Source: an uncultured Verrucomicrobiales bacterium
Lineage (GTDB): Bacteria; Verrucomicrobiota; Verrucomicrobiia; Verrucomicrobiales; Akkermansiaceae
DNA length: 39,779 bases
NCBI GenBank assembly: GCA_937916135.1
Contig: CALFTQ010000165.1
Coordinates: 1 to 39,779, forward strand
Direction: 5' to 3'
The notes beneath the pieces are model-generated. The model worked only from the letters and a program-made list of their open reading frames with translations. It had not been told where the DNA came from and did not search any database. Shown one piece after another: positions 8,194 through 15,957 of this stretch. Positions within the stretch are counted from its first letter, which is position 1. Each line of letters begins with the position of its first letter. Position numbers and translations under genes: made by a program.

Positions 8194-8925
8194 ATGGAAC
8201 AAGTTCCCTACGACTCTCTTACAACCGCAGAGCGCGAAGACCTCGCGCTCTGCGGCATCACTTCACAAGACCAGCTCACCAGAAGTACGGCTCGTGCACT
8301 TCGCCGGGATCTGGCTCAGGCAAAGAGCTTCTTCCCGAACAGGAAGTTTGCTCTTACAGACGAAAAGATTAACGCATTGCTGCCTTCGCAAAATCCAAGT
8401 CCGGACGAGGGGGATACGTGTGAGAAGAGCGGACGAAGCGCCGAGCCTATTGCAAACTTCGACAGGCACTCCCAGAGAAAAGCAGCTGAATCAAGCAGAA
8501 AACGCAACATACAGAACCAGATGATGCACAGCCCGGTGCGTTGCACCCACGGGGTTACTGCAATCATGGCTGCATTCTGCACGCTGTTCCTTCTTATTCC
8601 CCTTGGCAGTGTCATCGTTTTCCCCTACCTGATGCTCACGGACAATATGCCGAACATGCCTCTCTGGCTTCTGGCGGTCATCGTTTTCGGCATACCCTGT
8701 GCTGTTTATATGTTTGTAGCCCGCAGAGCAACATGTCCGGTCTGCCACATGCGCATATTCCGGTTTACTCATTACACCCGTAACCGGGCTGCCCATCATC
8801 TCCCTCTCCTGGGGTACAATTTTGCCACAGCTCTTCACCTGCTCTTTTTCTGGCGCTACAACTGCCCCGGCTGCGGTACACCCATCATACTTTTAGGCTC
8901 CAAAGGCCGCAGAACACACAGCTGA
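8194..8925 (+). CDS. Membrane protein with HhH-like N-terminus and zinc-ribbon cysteines
   Basis: This is a 243-residue protein of unknown function. I placed the start at the ATG at 8194, just after valS; the open frame extends further upstream only inside valS. Residues 1-50 (LTTAEREDLALCGITSQDQL...) resemble a short helix-hairpin-helix/DUF4332-like helical module. A charged linker follows, then two membrane segments (about 122-145 and 153-173). After these come CPVCHM and, about 50 residues later, CPGCGTP, a pair of CxxC knuckles that could hold zinc. It may be co-transcribed with valS, but the roles look unrelated. Confidence 0.7.
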   Translation: MEQVPYDSLTTAEREDLALCGITSQDQLTRSTARALRRDLAQAKSFFPNRKFALTDEKINALLPSQNPSPDEGDTCEKSGRSAEPIANFDRHSQRKAAESSRKRNIQNQMMHSPVRCTHGVTAIMAAFCTLFLLIPLGSVIVFPYLMLTDNMPNMPLWLLAVIVFGIPCAVYMFVARRATCPVCHMRIFRFTHYTRNRAAHHLPLLGYNFATALHLLFFWRYNCPGCGTPIILLGSKGRRTHS

Positions 8926-8929
8926 CCTT

Positions 8930-9322
8930 ATGCGACAAGCTATCATAGCCCTCCTTTTTGCTGTTTCTGCGGCACAGGCAGCCATCCCGACCAATCACGT
9001 CGACCTGACCACATCCATCATCGAGTTCTTATCCAGGACAGAGCTCTGCCTCAACTCCTGCCGCGATGCTGCCTCCGTCACCGCGGCCATTCCCCAATTA
9101 AAGGAACTACGGGCAGAATGTGACCAGATTGTAGAAACGCAACGTTCTCTCCCTGAACCCACCATTCAGGACTACATGGCGGTGCAAAACCAGATGGAAG
9201 CATTCAACACCGTCTGGAATGCCATCCGCAACCACATTGAGCGCCTTGAACAAGAGCAGCTTCTCAGTCCCGAAATGCGCGAAATCCTCCATATCGCACC
9301 GCCTAATCAGACTGAGAACTAA
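8930..9322 (+). CDS. Small secreted helical protein
   Basis: I do not recognise this 130-residue protein. A short signal peptide (MRQAIIALLFAVSAAQA) precedes about 110 residues that look almost entirely alpha-helical, with two cysteines close together (CLNSC) and one further on. The start is four bases after the previous stop, so the two are probably co-transcribed. A periplasmic location is inferred from the signal peptide. Confidence 0.65.
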   Translation: MRQAIIALLFAVSAAQAAIPTNHVDLTTSIIEFLSRTELCLNSCRDAASVTAAIPQLKELRAECDQIVETQRSLPEPTIQDYMAVQNQMEAFNTVWNAIRNHIERLEQEQLLSPEMREILHIAPPNQTEN

Positions 9323-9447
9323 TACAACCCATCGCCGCAAAACTTTTTTATCACCCTCCATTCACAATATATTGTACCCCCAACCTTTAAGTGGCGCAAT
9401 ATAGGGAAGCGACAATCCAATCGTTAGGCAAGGCTGAAATTTTGGGC

Positions 9448-9475
9448 TTGCAAAAATTACACAAAGCCGTAATAT
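9448..9475 (+). promoter_or_regulatory. Promoter upstream of marR-type gene
   Basis: TTGCAA (9448-9453), 16 bases, TAATAT (9470-9475). The ATG at 9501 is 25 bases further on, with AAAGGA at 9479-9484, which is rather far from the start for a Shine-Dalgarno sequence. The gap 9323-9447 shows nothing else I can support. Confidence 0.55.
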
Positions 9476-9500
9476 CGTAAAGGAACAGCCACAAACGAAC

Positions 9501-9974
9501 ATGCCCCGAAGCCACAACACAAGCGCCGAAGCTCAAAGGGACCAGGACGTACAGAATCTTGCAGATTTCGTTCTGTTTTCCCAGCGTAGCTGCATTCTGC
9601 GCCTCTCTCCGAAATTGACCGAGGGTAAAGTCTCATTTCCTCAATTTTTCCTGCTGACCTACCTGGCGGAAGAAGAATGCCTGTCGATGAGCAATATAGC
9701 CAAGATGATGGGACATTCCACCGCTGCGGCCACCGGCATGATAGACAAATTGCAGGAACTGGGACACCTGAAACGCTATACGGCAGCAGCCGACCGGCGC
9801 AAAATCATGGTGCGTATCACCGAACAAGGCCGCAAGCTGGTGGCCGATATGCGCAGCACTATAGCCACCGACCTGGCGCAGATGATGGCCCGGGAAGATG
9901 AGACGAGCCCCATGAATACGGCACGCAGAGTCATCTCCCGGCGCACAGCAGCAGCCCGTAAACCCATTTCCTGA
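9501..9974 (+). CDS. MarR-family transcriptional regulator
   Basis: This is a 157-residue winged-helix protein. The recognition-helix region reads LSMSNIAKMMGHSTAAATGMIDKLQELGHLKRY, and the wing is AAADRRKIMVRITEQGRKL, both typical of MarR (the DRR...+T..G pattern). MarR proteins act as dimers and usually repress neighbouring genes until a small ligand binds. The C-terminal dimerisation helix looks shortened and basic (RRVISRRTAAARKPIS). It leads a likely operon with a YfiH-type protein 12 bases downstream and a folate enzyme directly after that. The ligand and targets are unknown; self-regulation of this operon is a reasonable guess. Confidence 0.9.
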   Translation: MPRSHNTSAEAQRDQDVQNLADFVLFSQRSCILRLSPKLTEGKVSFPQFFLLTYLAEEECLSMSNIAKMMGHSTAAATGMIDKLQELGHLKRYTAAADRRKIMVRITEQGRKLVADMRSTIATDLAQMMAREDETSPMNTARRVISRRTAAARKPIS

Positions 9975-9986
9975 TTTTTCACCGAT

Positions 9987-10667
9987 ATGAGCAACTATTC
10001 ACCAGATTACCTGAAGGTTCTCAATGATTACCCTGAGAACTTCGCGCGTTTCATCACCCGGGTGCCGGGAGTACCCACCACCACGGATCGGGCCGCGGTA
10101 ATTGCCGCCCTGACCCCCACTCATGAAGCAGTGCTGAAAGAAGGCGGCATAGCCACTAAGATGCTGCGACGCGCCCAGCAGGTACACGGCAACAAAGTGG
10201 CCCTGGTAGGCGACATAGGCTGCTCGTATCCGGTGGAAGGTGTGGATGCTCTTTTCTGCGGTGGCAAGGCCGACTGCTGCCTGGGAATCTACGTGGCAGA
10301 CTGCGCAGCAGTCTGGATTTACGATAAGGCAAGCCAGTGCCGCGCCCTGGTTCATTCCGGCAAGGCAGGAACCCTGCAGAACATTGTAGGAGAAACGCTC
10401 AAGGCCATGCACAAAGTACTGGGAGTACATGCAGAGACCTGCATTGCCGTGATTTCCCCGTGCATCCGGCCTCCGCATTATGAAGTGGACATTGTGAGCA
10501 TGATCAAGCAGCAGCTGGAAGAAGCGGGTATCGACCCCCAGAACATCACCGACAGCGGCCTCGATACCGCAGCCGACCTGGAAACATACTATTCCTACCG
10601 CATAGAAAAAGGCAACACCGGCCGCATGCTGGCCTTGTTCGGTCGCAATCCCTCCGCGGACGAATAA
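9987..10667 (+). CDS. YfiH/laccase-domain protein (purine nucleoside phosphorylase type)
   Basis: This 226-residue protein belongs to the YfiH (PF02578, multicopper polyphenol oxidoreductase) family. The metal-ligand positions are visible: QQVHGNKV (His), YVADCAAVWIYD (Cys) and ALVHSGKAGT (His, in place of the usual HxGWRG). The C-terminal block SPCIRPPHYEVD corresponds to the usual GP.I....YEV. Characterised members act as purine nucleoside phosphorylase/adenosine deaminase or correct peptidoglycan precursors (PgeF); which applies here cannot be read from sequence. It lies between the MarR gene and the 5-formyl-THF cyclo-ligase, abutting the latter. Confidence 0.88.
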   Translation: MSNYSPDYLKVLNDYPENFARFITRVPGVPTTTDRAAVIAALTPTHEAVLKEGGIATKMLRRAQQVHGNKVALVGDIGCSYPVEGVDALFCGGKADCCLGIYVADCAAVWIYDKASQCRALVHSGKAGTLQNIVGETLKAMHKVLGVHAETCIAVISPCIRPPHYEVDIVSMIKQQLEEAGIDPQNITDSGLDTAADLETYYSYRIEKGNTGRMLALFGRNPSADE

Positions 10668-11210
10668 ATGATAACAGCCAAGAAAGCACTGCGCCGGGAG
10701 GTATTGCAACGGCTCAAAGCCGCAGCAGCAGCTGACCCGGCGCAACTGCGTTCTACAGGGCTGCGCAAAAAACTGGCGCCATGGCTGCAAGGGAGGAGCC
10801 TCTTCGTGGGCATTTATGCCCCCCTGCCCCATGAAGTGAACCTGCTGCCGCTCATGAAGGAATACCCGCAGCACCGTTTTGTCTTCCCTCTCTGTCTGCC
10901 TGGGCACAAACTCCGCTTTCACGAAATACACGATACCGCAACCGACCTGCAGCCGGGTGCCATGAACATCCCCGAACCGGCACCTCACACCCCGGCCGTT
11001 CGTCCGGAAGACATTGATATTCTCGTAGTACCCGGAGTGGCATTTCCCCGCCACGGAGACCGCATGGGCTATGGCGGCGGTTTCTACGACCGCTTCATCC
11101 CTCAGTGTACCAAAGCAAAAATTCTTGCTCTGGCCTTTGACGAGCAGATGGTGGATTCCCTCCCTGCAGAGCCGCACGACCTGCGCATCAACACTGTCAT
11201 TACCCCCTGA
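10668..11210 (+). CDS. 5-formyltetrahydrofolate cyclo-ligase
   Basis: This enzyme (MTHFS; YgfA/Fau type) converts 5-formyl-THF to 5,10-methenyl-THF with ATP, returning folate to the active pool. The 180 residues fit the family. The N-terminal KKALRREVLQRL is the phosphate-binding basic helix. The diagnostic C-terminal motif is VPGVAFPRHGDRMGYGGGFYDRFI, followed by LALAFDEQMVDSLPAEPHDLRI. The ATG follows the previous stop directly (TAAATG), so translation is probably coupled. It is the second folate-linked locus in the window after thyA/folA. Confidence 0.95.
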   Translation: MITAKKALRREVLQRLKAAAAADPAQLRSTGLRKKLAPWLQGRSLFVGIYAPLPHEVNLLPLMKEYPQHRFVFPLCLPGHKLRFHEIHDTATDLQPGAMNIPEPAPHTPAVRPEDIDILVVPGVAFPRHGDRMGYGGGFYDRFIPQCTKAKILALAFDEQMVDSLPAEPHDLRINTVITP

Positions 11211-11224
11211 AACGCAGATTTGAC

Positions 11225-11253
11225 TTGCCCCACGGGGGTAGTTGTGGTTAGAT
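11225..11253 (+). promoter_or_regulatory. Promoter of the cobalamin operon
   Basis: TTGCCC (11225-11230), 17 bases, TTAGAT (11248-11253), 14 bases after the preceding stop codon and just ahead of the riboswitch. This would start the transcript near 11260. Confidence 0.5.
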
Positions 11254-11259
11254 GAACGC

Positions 11260-11415
11260 GTACCGCGCAGGAAATGCTGCGCGTAGAGCCCCCCGGAGGC
11301 GGCGGGAAGCCGCAGGAAATAGATGGGGAAGACGGTGAGAATCCGTCGCTGTGCCGCAACCGTGTTGTGCCACGCAAAATGCAGTGAGCACTCAGTCGGA
11401 ATGCCAGCCAGGGGG
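11260..11415 (+). promoter_or_regulatory. Cobalamin riboswitch
   Basis: The leader contains the conserved core of a cobalamin riboswitch: GACGGTGAGAATCCGTCGC at about 11331-11349, then GTGCCGCAACCGTG, and further on GAGCACTCAGTCGGAATGCCAGCC ending near 11410. The last part is the B12-box-like GCCA segment. The order and spacing match the adenosylcobalamin/hydroxocobalamin class. Downstream, GGTGGC near 11432 could pair with GCCACC near 11458, just ahead of the btuB ATG at 11470. This would hide the start in the ligand-bound state, so control is probably at translation. The gene that follows is a TonB receptor, as expected. Confidence 0.88.
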
Positions 11416-11469
11416 TTCGCCAACGACACCGGGTGGCGATGCACCGCCTGGTCAACGGCCACCAACAGA

Positions 11470-13410
11470 ATGAAGAAAAACAGAACGGCTCCCGGCGGGA
11501 GCTCCATACGCGTTGTACCTGCCCTTTTGCTGGCAGGTTTGAGTACTGCGGCTCATGCTGCAGAATTACCGGTCACCGAACTGGCTCCCATCACCGTCTC
11601 AGCCCATGGCGGCACTGCAGTTCCTTACGACAGCACCGGAGTCTCTGTCACCGTGCTGGATACCCGGCAGCTCCGGGAGGAAGGAGTACTTAACCTGGGC
11701 GAAGCACTCACCCGTGTGCCCGGCGTCTATGTCGAATCCGGCGGCGGCTCCAACCAGCGGGGAAATGTCAATAACATCGTCATCCGCGGCATGAGCAGCG
11801 GCCAGCACACCCTGCCCATGCTGGACGGCATGCGCCTCTACGACAACACGCAAGGTTGCAACCTCACCCCGAACGTGATGGCCCGTACCAACGTGTTCGA
11901 CCTTGGCACGCTGGAAGTGCTGAAGGGTTCTCAGGGCGCCATCTACGGCAGTGGCGCCATGGGCGGTGTCATCTACATGGAAACACCGGAGGGTCAGGGA
12001 GAACCGGGCTGCACCCTCTTCAACGAAGTCGGCAGTTTTTCCTCCTATACCGGCAATCTGACGGCCCAGGGGCAGCAGGATAAGCTCTCCTACTTCCTCT
12101 CCGCTACCTATGAGACGACCGATAATGACTTAAAGAAGGTGAATGGGACAAAACCGGACGACCCGAAAGCCGGAAAATTTGAAAGCAAGCAGGAAGCCCT
12201 GCGCCTGGACTACCGTCCGGATGCTGATACACACGCCCGCATCACCTACCGCCGCAGCGATGCCCGCTACCAGTCGCCGGGGACCTGGAGCGACCCGCAC
12301 TTCAGCTACCGGACCAACCTGGTATCCGCCGCGCTGGAGAAACGGCTCAGCCACGCCTTCAACGCGGAATTGAGCGGGGGCTATTACGGAGCCGATTATG
12401 CTTTCGGCAAAGGCAGCAACCATGACCTGCGCAATGTGCAGCTCAACTGGCGCAATGACTACCGCTGGTGCCGACACCAGGCAACCACTGCAGGCATGGG
12501 CTACATGCACAGCCAGCATGACTATGAAAACGCCGGGCAGAAAGATAAAGGCTCTGACCATGAGGAAAACGTGTTCAGTCTGTTTGCCGAGCACCGCATC
12601 ACCCCCACTGCCGGATGGGATAACTCGCTGGCTCTCCGCTGGGATGAGAGCGACGTGTTCGGCTCCCTGTACACGGCACGCGCAGCCGGCAGTTTCAGCT
12701 TCAATGATGACCGCACCCGCCTGAGCGGCTCCATAGCCCGTGGTTACAAAGCGCCGACAGCATTCCAGCGTTCCTCCGGCAGTTATTCCGATGCTTACTA
12801 CACCTACCGGGGAAATCCCTCGCTGGACTGCCAGACCAGCTGGAGCGCGGATATCGGACTGGAGCATGAATGGACGCCCGGACACTATGCCGGCATCACG
12901 CTGTTCTGGATACGCACGGAAGATGCCATCAGAAGTAATTACCTGAGCAACCCGGTAACATTCTACAATTCCGGCGGGCACGACACAAGCCAGGGTATAG
13001 AACTGAGCCTCAGCGGCACCTGGGAGGAACACTGGAAAACCGGGTACACACTCAGTATCACGCTGTGTGACCCGCAGAGTTCAAGCGGAGAGCAACTTGC
13101 CTACACAGCGCGTCAGACATGGTCGGCAGATATTCACACCTCGCCGCTGGAGGGATTTACCACCGGCATAGGGCTCTCAGCCGCCAGCGGACGCTCGAAT
13201 TACCAGGGCGGCACCCCCGCCATGCTGGATGCCTACTATACCCTGCGCTGGTATGCCCGGTATGAGGTGAATAAGAACCTGACCCTGCACTTGCGGGTAG
13301 AGAACCTTACCAACCAGAAATACGTCTCCGAAACGGACTTTATGAACTACAGCCAGTCGTATATCAACTCCGGCACGGCTGTATACGGCGGCTGCACCGT
13401 TACCTTCTGA
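11470..13410 (+). CDS. btuB: TonB-dependent cobalamin receptor, BtuB-like
   Basis: This is an outer-membrane receptor of 646 residues. The signal peptide (MKKNRTAPGGSSIRVVPALL...AHA) is followed by a TonB-box-like ELAPITVSA. The plug domain contains LGEALTRVPGVYVESGGG, NIVIRGMSSGQHTLPMLDG and the closing VLKGSQGAIYGSGAMGGVI. The 22-stranded barrel ends in a terminal aromatic residue (TVTF). The frame is open upstream through the riboswitch, but the ATG at 11470 gives the signal peptide. Cobalamin (or a related corrinoid) as substrate is inferred from the riboswitch and the BtuB-like layout. No Shine-Dalgarno sequence is visible. Confidence 0.9.
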   Translation: MKKNRTAPGGSSIRVVPALLLAGLSTAAHAAELPVTELAPITVSAHGGTAVPYDSTGVSVTVLDTRQLREEGVLNLGEALTRVPGVYVESGGGSNQRGNVNNIVIRGMSSGQHTLPMLDGMRLYDNTQGCNLTPNVMARTNVFDLGTLEVLKGSQGAIYGSGAMGGVIYMETPEGQGEPGCTLFNEVGSFSSYTGNLTAQGQQDKLSYFLSATYETTDNDLKKVNGTKPDDPKAGKFESKQEALRLDYRPDADTHARITYRRSDARYQSPGTWSDPHFSYRTNLVSAALEKRLSHAFNAELSGGYYGADYAFGKGSNHDLRNVQLNWRNDYRWCRHQATTAGMGYMHSQHDYENAGQKDKGSDHEENVFSLFAEHRITPTAGWDNSLALRWDESDVFGSLYTARAAGSFSFNDDRTRLSGSIARGYKAPTAFQRSSGSYSDAYYTYRGNPSLDCQTSWSADIGLEHEWTPGHYAGITLFWIRTEDAIRSNYLSNPVTFYNSGGHDTSQGIELSLSGTWEEHWKTGYTLSITLCDPQSSSGEQLAYTARQTWSADIHTSPLEGFTTGIGLSAASGRSNYQGGTPAMLDAYYTLRWYARYEVNKNLTLHLRVENLTNQKYVSETDFMNYSQSYINSGTAVYGGCTVTF

Positions 13411-15161
13411 TGCGGTATTTCCTTACCATCGTCTCACTGCTGGTGGTGCTGGTGGCCTGGTGGGCCACCAGCACCACAGAGCGGGCTCCGCAACCAGAAT
13501 CGCCGAATCTAAGCCCCGCCGCCTACCCGCCCGATTTTGACAAGCGGCTCAGCAGAATAACGGGTATCACGTTGCAACGGCATGCTCCGATACCCGCCAA
13601 CCTTTGCTGGCAGACAGCAGAAGGGCACCCGGCTCCTGGCTCAGGCGAGGCCCGAAAGGGCGGCAGCGTGAGATTGAGCAGTGCCGGGCCCTTCCCTGCT
13701 CACTTTCTGCGATTCGGCGGAACAGTCCAATTCTTTCACCAGAACCTGCACCAGGCTACGGAACTCCCGCTGCTGGCCCGACATCCGCTTACCCGGGAAG
13801 CGACAGCCGGTGTGGCAACAGCCTGGGCAAGAGCCGGGCTCACCATCTATTTCAGGCTGAACCCGGCAGCGCGTTACAACAATGGTCGCCCGGTACGAGC
13901 GGATGACTATCTGCTCTCCCTCCTTCTGCAGGCGGAGCAGCAATGTGCAGAGTTTGAAAGTATCCGTTCCCTCATTTCCGGTGTCTCCTGTCACGGTGAT
14001 TCACTGCTCTCCGTCTCACTGCGAAAGGGGGCAGACCTGCTCGATGCCTGCCATTTGCTACATGCGGCAGAACCGGGATTCTATACCGATTTCAACAGCA
14101 ATTTCCGGAAAAACTACGCACAGCGCATCCCCCCGGCAACGGGGCCTTACCGGGTAAAAACGGTACAGCACGGCAGACTCATTGTGCTGCAGCGAGTGAA
14201 AGGCTGGTGGGGAGAAAACCTGCCACTCTGCCGGAACCGATTCAACGCCGATACTCTGGAATACCACTTTCTCACCTCTGAAGCGCAGGTATGGGAGTTT
14301 CTGTTGAAAGGCAGGCTGGATGCGCTGCAGACACGGAACATAGCCACCTGGCAGGAGCGGATGGCGAACAACGATGACCTGCTCACCCTGGTATATGATG
14401 CCGAATACCCGCTGCCGCCATATGGCATTGCATGCAACACTCGGACACTGCCGGATATCCACCTCCGCCGGGGGCTCATGCAAGCCATGGACATGGACGG
14501 CGCACTGGATATCATGATGCGGGGCGAGGGGCAACGTCTCACCACTTTCAGCAGCGGCTATGGCAAGCTCAGCCCGACAAACACGCCGCAATTCAAGTAC
14601 GACGCACAAAGCGCGCGAGCCTGCTTTGCCCAGGCCGGGTTCACAGCCACCGGAAGCGATGGGATTCTGCGCAGGGCTGACGGCACGAGGCTGAGCGTGC
14701 AACTCCTCTATACTCCTCACAAGAAAATCAGCAACATGGTCACTTTTCTCGTTCAGAGTGCGAAAAGCTGCGGGGTGGAAATCGTGCCTGCACCGGAACC
14801 ATGGCAAACATGCCAACGGCGCTTGCAGGAACGCAGCCATGAGCTTGTATTCTGGGCAGTACCCGCGCCCGATAATCCCAATCCAAAGCTTTTTCTCGAC
14901 CTCTCAGCAGCGCCGGAGTTTTCTCCATTCGGACTTGAAGCCGACGAGCTGCAGGATGCGCTGGAGCAGTTTGAAGCCTCACCCTCCGCTGAAAACCTGG
15001 CAAAGGTAGACAAATTGGTCTATGAAAACGCCATCTGGCTGCCCGGATGGAAAGAAAACCGGGTTTATCTGGCGCACCACCCGCATCTGGCCATTCCCCC
15101 CAGCCCCTGGTGTTTTGATGCACTGGATGCCCACCTGTTCTGGGTCAGAAAAGCACCATGA
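13410..15161 (+). CDS. Family-5 solute-binding protein (peptide/nickel type)
   Basis: This 583-residue protein belongs to the SBP_bac_5 family. An N-terminal hydrophobic segment (residues 2-20) acts as a signal anchor or signal peptide with no lipobox. The family pattern is seen in GVATAWARAGLTIYFRLNPAARYNNGRPVRADDYLLSL, the equivalent of the LA..W.....TF.LR.G..F.DG.P..A.D signature, and in the late LRRGLMQAMDMD. Family members deliver peptides, nickel or haem to ABC permeases, but none is encoded here. It overlaps btuB by one base (TGATG) and tonB by four, so it belongs to the cobalamin regulon. BtuF is from a different binding-protein family, so this is not an ordinary BtuF. Confidence 0.85.
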   Translation: MRYFLTIVSLLVVLVAWWATSTTERAPQPESPNLSPAAYPPDFDKRLSRITGITLQRHAPIPANLCWQTAEGHPAPGSGEARKGGSVRLSSAGPFPAHFLRFGGTVQFFHQNLHQATELPLLARHPLTREATAGVATAWARAGLTIYFRLNPAARYNNGRPVRADDYLLSLLLQAEQQCAEFESIRSLISGVSCHGDSLLSVSLRKGADLLDACHLLHAAEPGFYTDFNSNFRKNYAQRIPPATGPYRVKTVQHGRLIVLQRVKGWWGENLPLCRNRFNADTLEYHFLTSEAQVWEFLLKGRLDALQTRNIATWQERMANNDDLLTLVYDAEYPLPPYGIACNTRTLPDIHLRRGLMQAMDMDGALDIMMRGEGQRLTTFSSGYGKLSPTNTPQFKYDAQSARACFAQAGFTATGSDGILRRADGTRLSVQLLYTPHKKISNMVTFLVQSAKSCGVEIVPAPEPWQTCQRRLQERSHELVFWAVPAPDNPNPKLFLDLSAAPEFSPFGLEADELQDALEQFEASPSAENLAKVDKLVYENAIWLPGWKENRVYLAHHPHLAIPPSPWCFDALDAHLFWVRKAP

Positions 15162-15865
15162 TTCACATCATCCACACACCTGCTGCCACCCTGGCCCGAC
15201 ACCGTATGCGACTGGCGGCACGCTGTTCGCTTGGTGTCGCAGCATTTGCATTCTGCCTTGCGGTGCTGGCCTCGCAGGCCTCTATTCTGCAACCAACTGC
15301 ATCCGGGTGTGATTTTACCGGGGTTCCTTTCTATCCTGCAGAAAAAGCATCACCACCTGAAAAGTCAAGGCTCCCCCTACCCCAGGCTTCCGCTTCAATG
15401 CCGGATTTGCCGCAGTTGCCTGTTATCCACCCGCTGGACCCCTCCGCAACCGGAGAATTAGCGTTCCTGGATGAAACCGGATCAGATGCGGAACTCACGC
15501 TTGAAACAGATGCTTCTGCACTTCTGCTGTCGGCTGCAACTCCGGCTCCAGCCAAGACAAAAACAGCAACTGCCGAAAAGCCGGAATCCTGCACCCCACC
15601 GGATTATCTGAGCTGCCCCAGGCCACCCTATCCCCTCCTGTTGAAGCAACGCCGCCTGCAAGGCCGCGTCGGTGTCCTCATCCATGTATCTTCATCCGGC
15701 CAGCCCACTGAAGTAGAAATCACCACCAGCTCCGGCAACAGCCAACTGGATCGCCACACCCGCAGCTGGATTATGCTGCACTGGCGGTTTCGCCCCGCAT
15801 ATCAGGGCACAAAACCCGTTGCTGCCCGGGTGCGCACCAGTATTACCTACTCCCTGCACTCGTAA
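15158..15865 (+). CDS. tonB: TonB energy-transducing protein
   Basis: TonB spans the periplasm and passes proton-motive-force energy from ExbBD to outer-membrane receptors. This 235-residue protein has an N-terminal membrane anchor (about residues 25-45), a Pro/Ala/Ser-rich linker and a C-terminal TonB domain. That domain shows CPRPPYPLLLKQRRLQGRVGVLIHVSSSGQ...V.I..SSGNSQLDRHTRSWI, ending in the W.F.PA strand. It overlaps the binding-protein gene by 4 bases and closes the riboswitch operon, so it is probably dedicated to the BtuB-like receptor. exbB and exbD are not in the window. Confidence 0.92.
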   Translation: MIHIIHTPAATLARHRMRLAARCSLGVAAFAFCLAVLASQASILQPTASGCDFTGVPFYPAEKASPPEKSRLPLPQASASMPDLPQLPVIHPLDPSATGELAFLDETGSDAELTLETDASALLLSAATPAPAKTKTATAEKPESCTPPDYLSCPRPPYPLLLKQRRLQGRVGVLIHVSSSGQPTEVEITTSSGNSQLDRHTRSWIMLHWRFRPAYQGTKPVAARVRTSITYSLHS

Positions 15866-15890
15866 AATAACAAATCCTTGTGTTTTGACG

Positions 15891-15920
15891 TTGACCCCAA
15901 CAGGTAGCATGTGTTAAGAT
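15891..15920 (+). promoter_or_regulatory. Promoter of the OlsF-like gene
   Basis: TTGACC (15891-15896), 18 bases, TAAGAT (15915-15920); an adjoining TTGACG at 15885 makes a double -35. The ATG at 15958 lies 37 bases on, a normal leader but without a clear Shine-Dalgarno sequence. Confidence 0.5.
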
Positions 15921-15957
15921 AACATCAACAGTGTGCAGTAACACTTAGCGACGAGTT

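Noticed and set aside
5577..8195. 872-codon open frame antisense to valS
   Set aside because: It lies almost wholly within the unmistakable valS gene and has a composition typical of the reverse frame of a GC-rich gene, with no recognisable domain.
9999..11507. 502-codon minus-strand open frame over the YfiH, cyclo-ligase and riboswitch region
   Set aside because: The plus-strand genes there are clear family members; the antisense frame has no domain or coherent signal and crosses the riboswitch.
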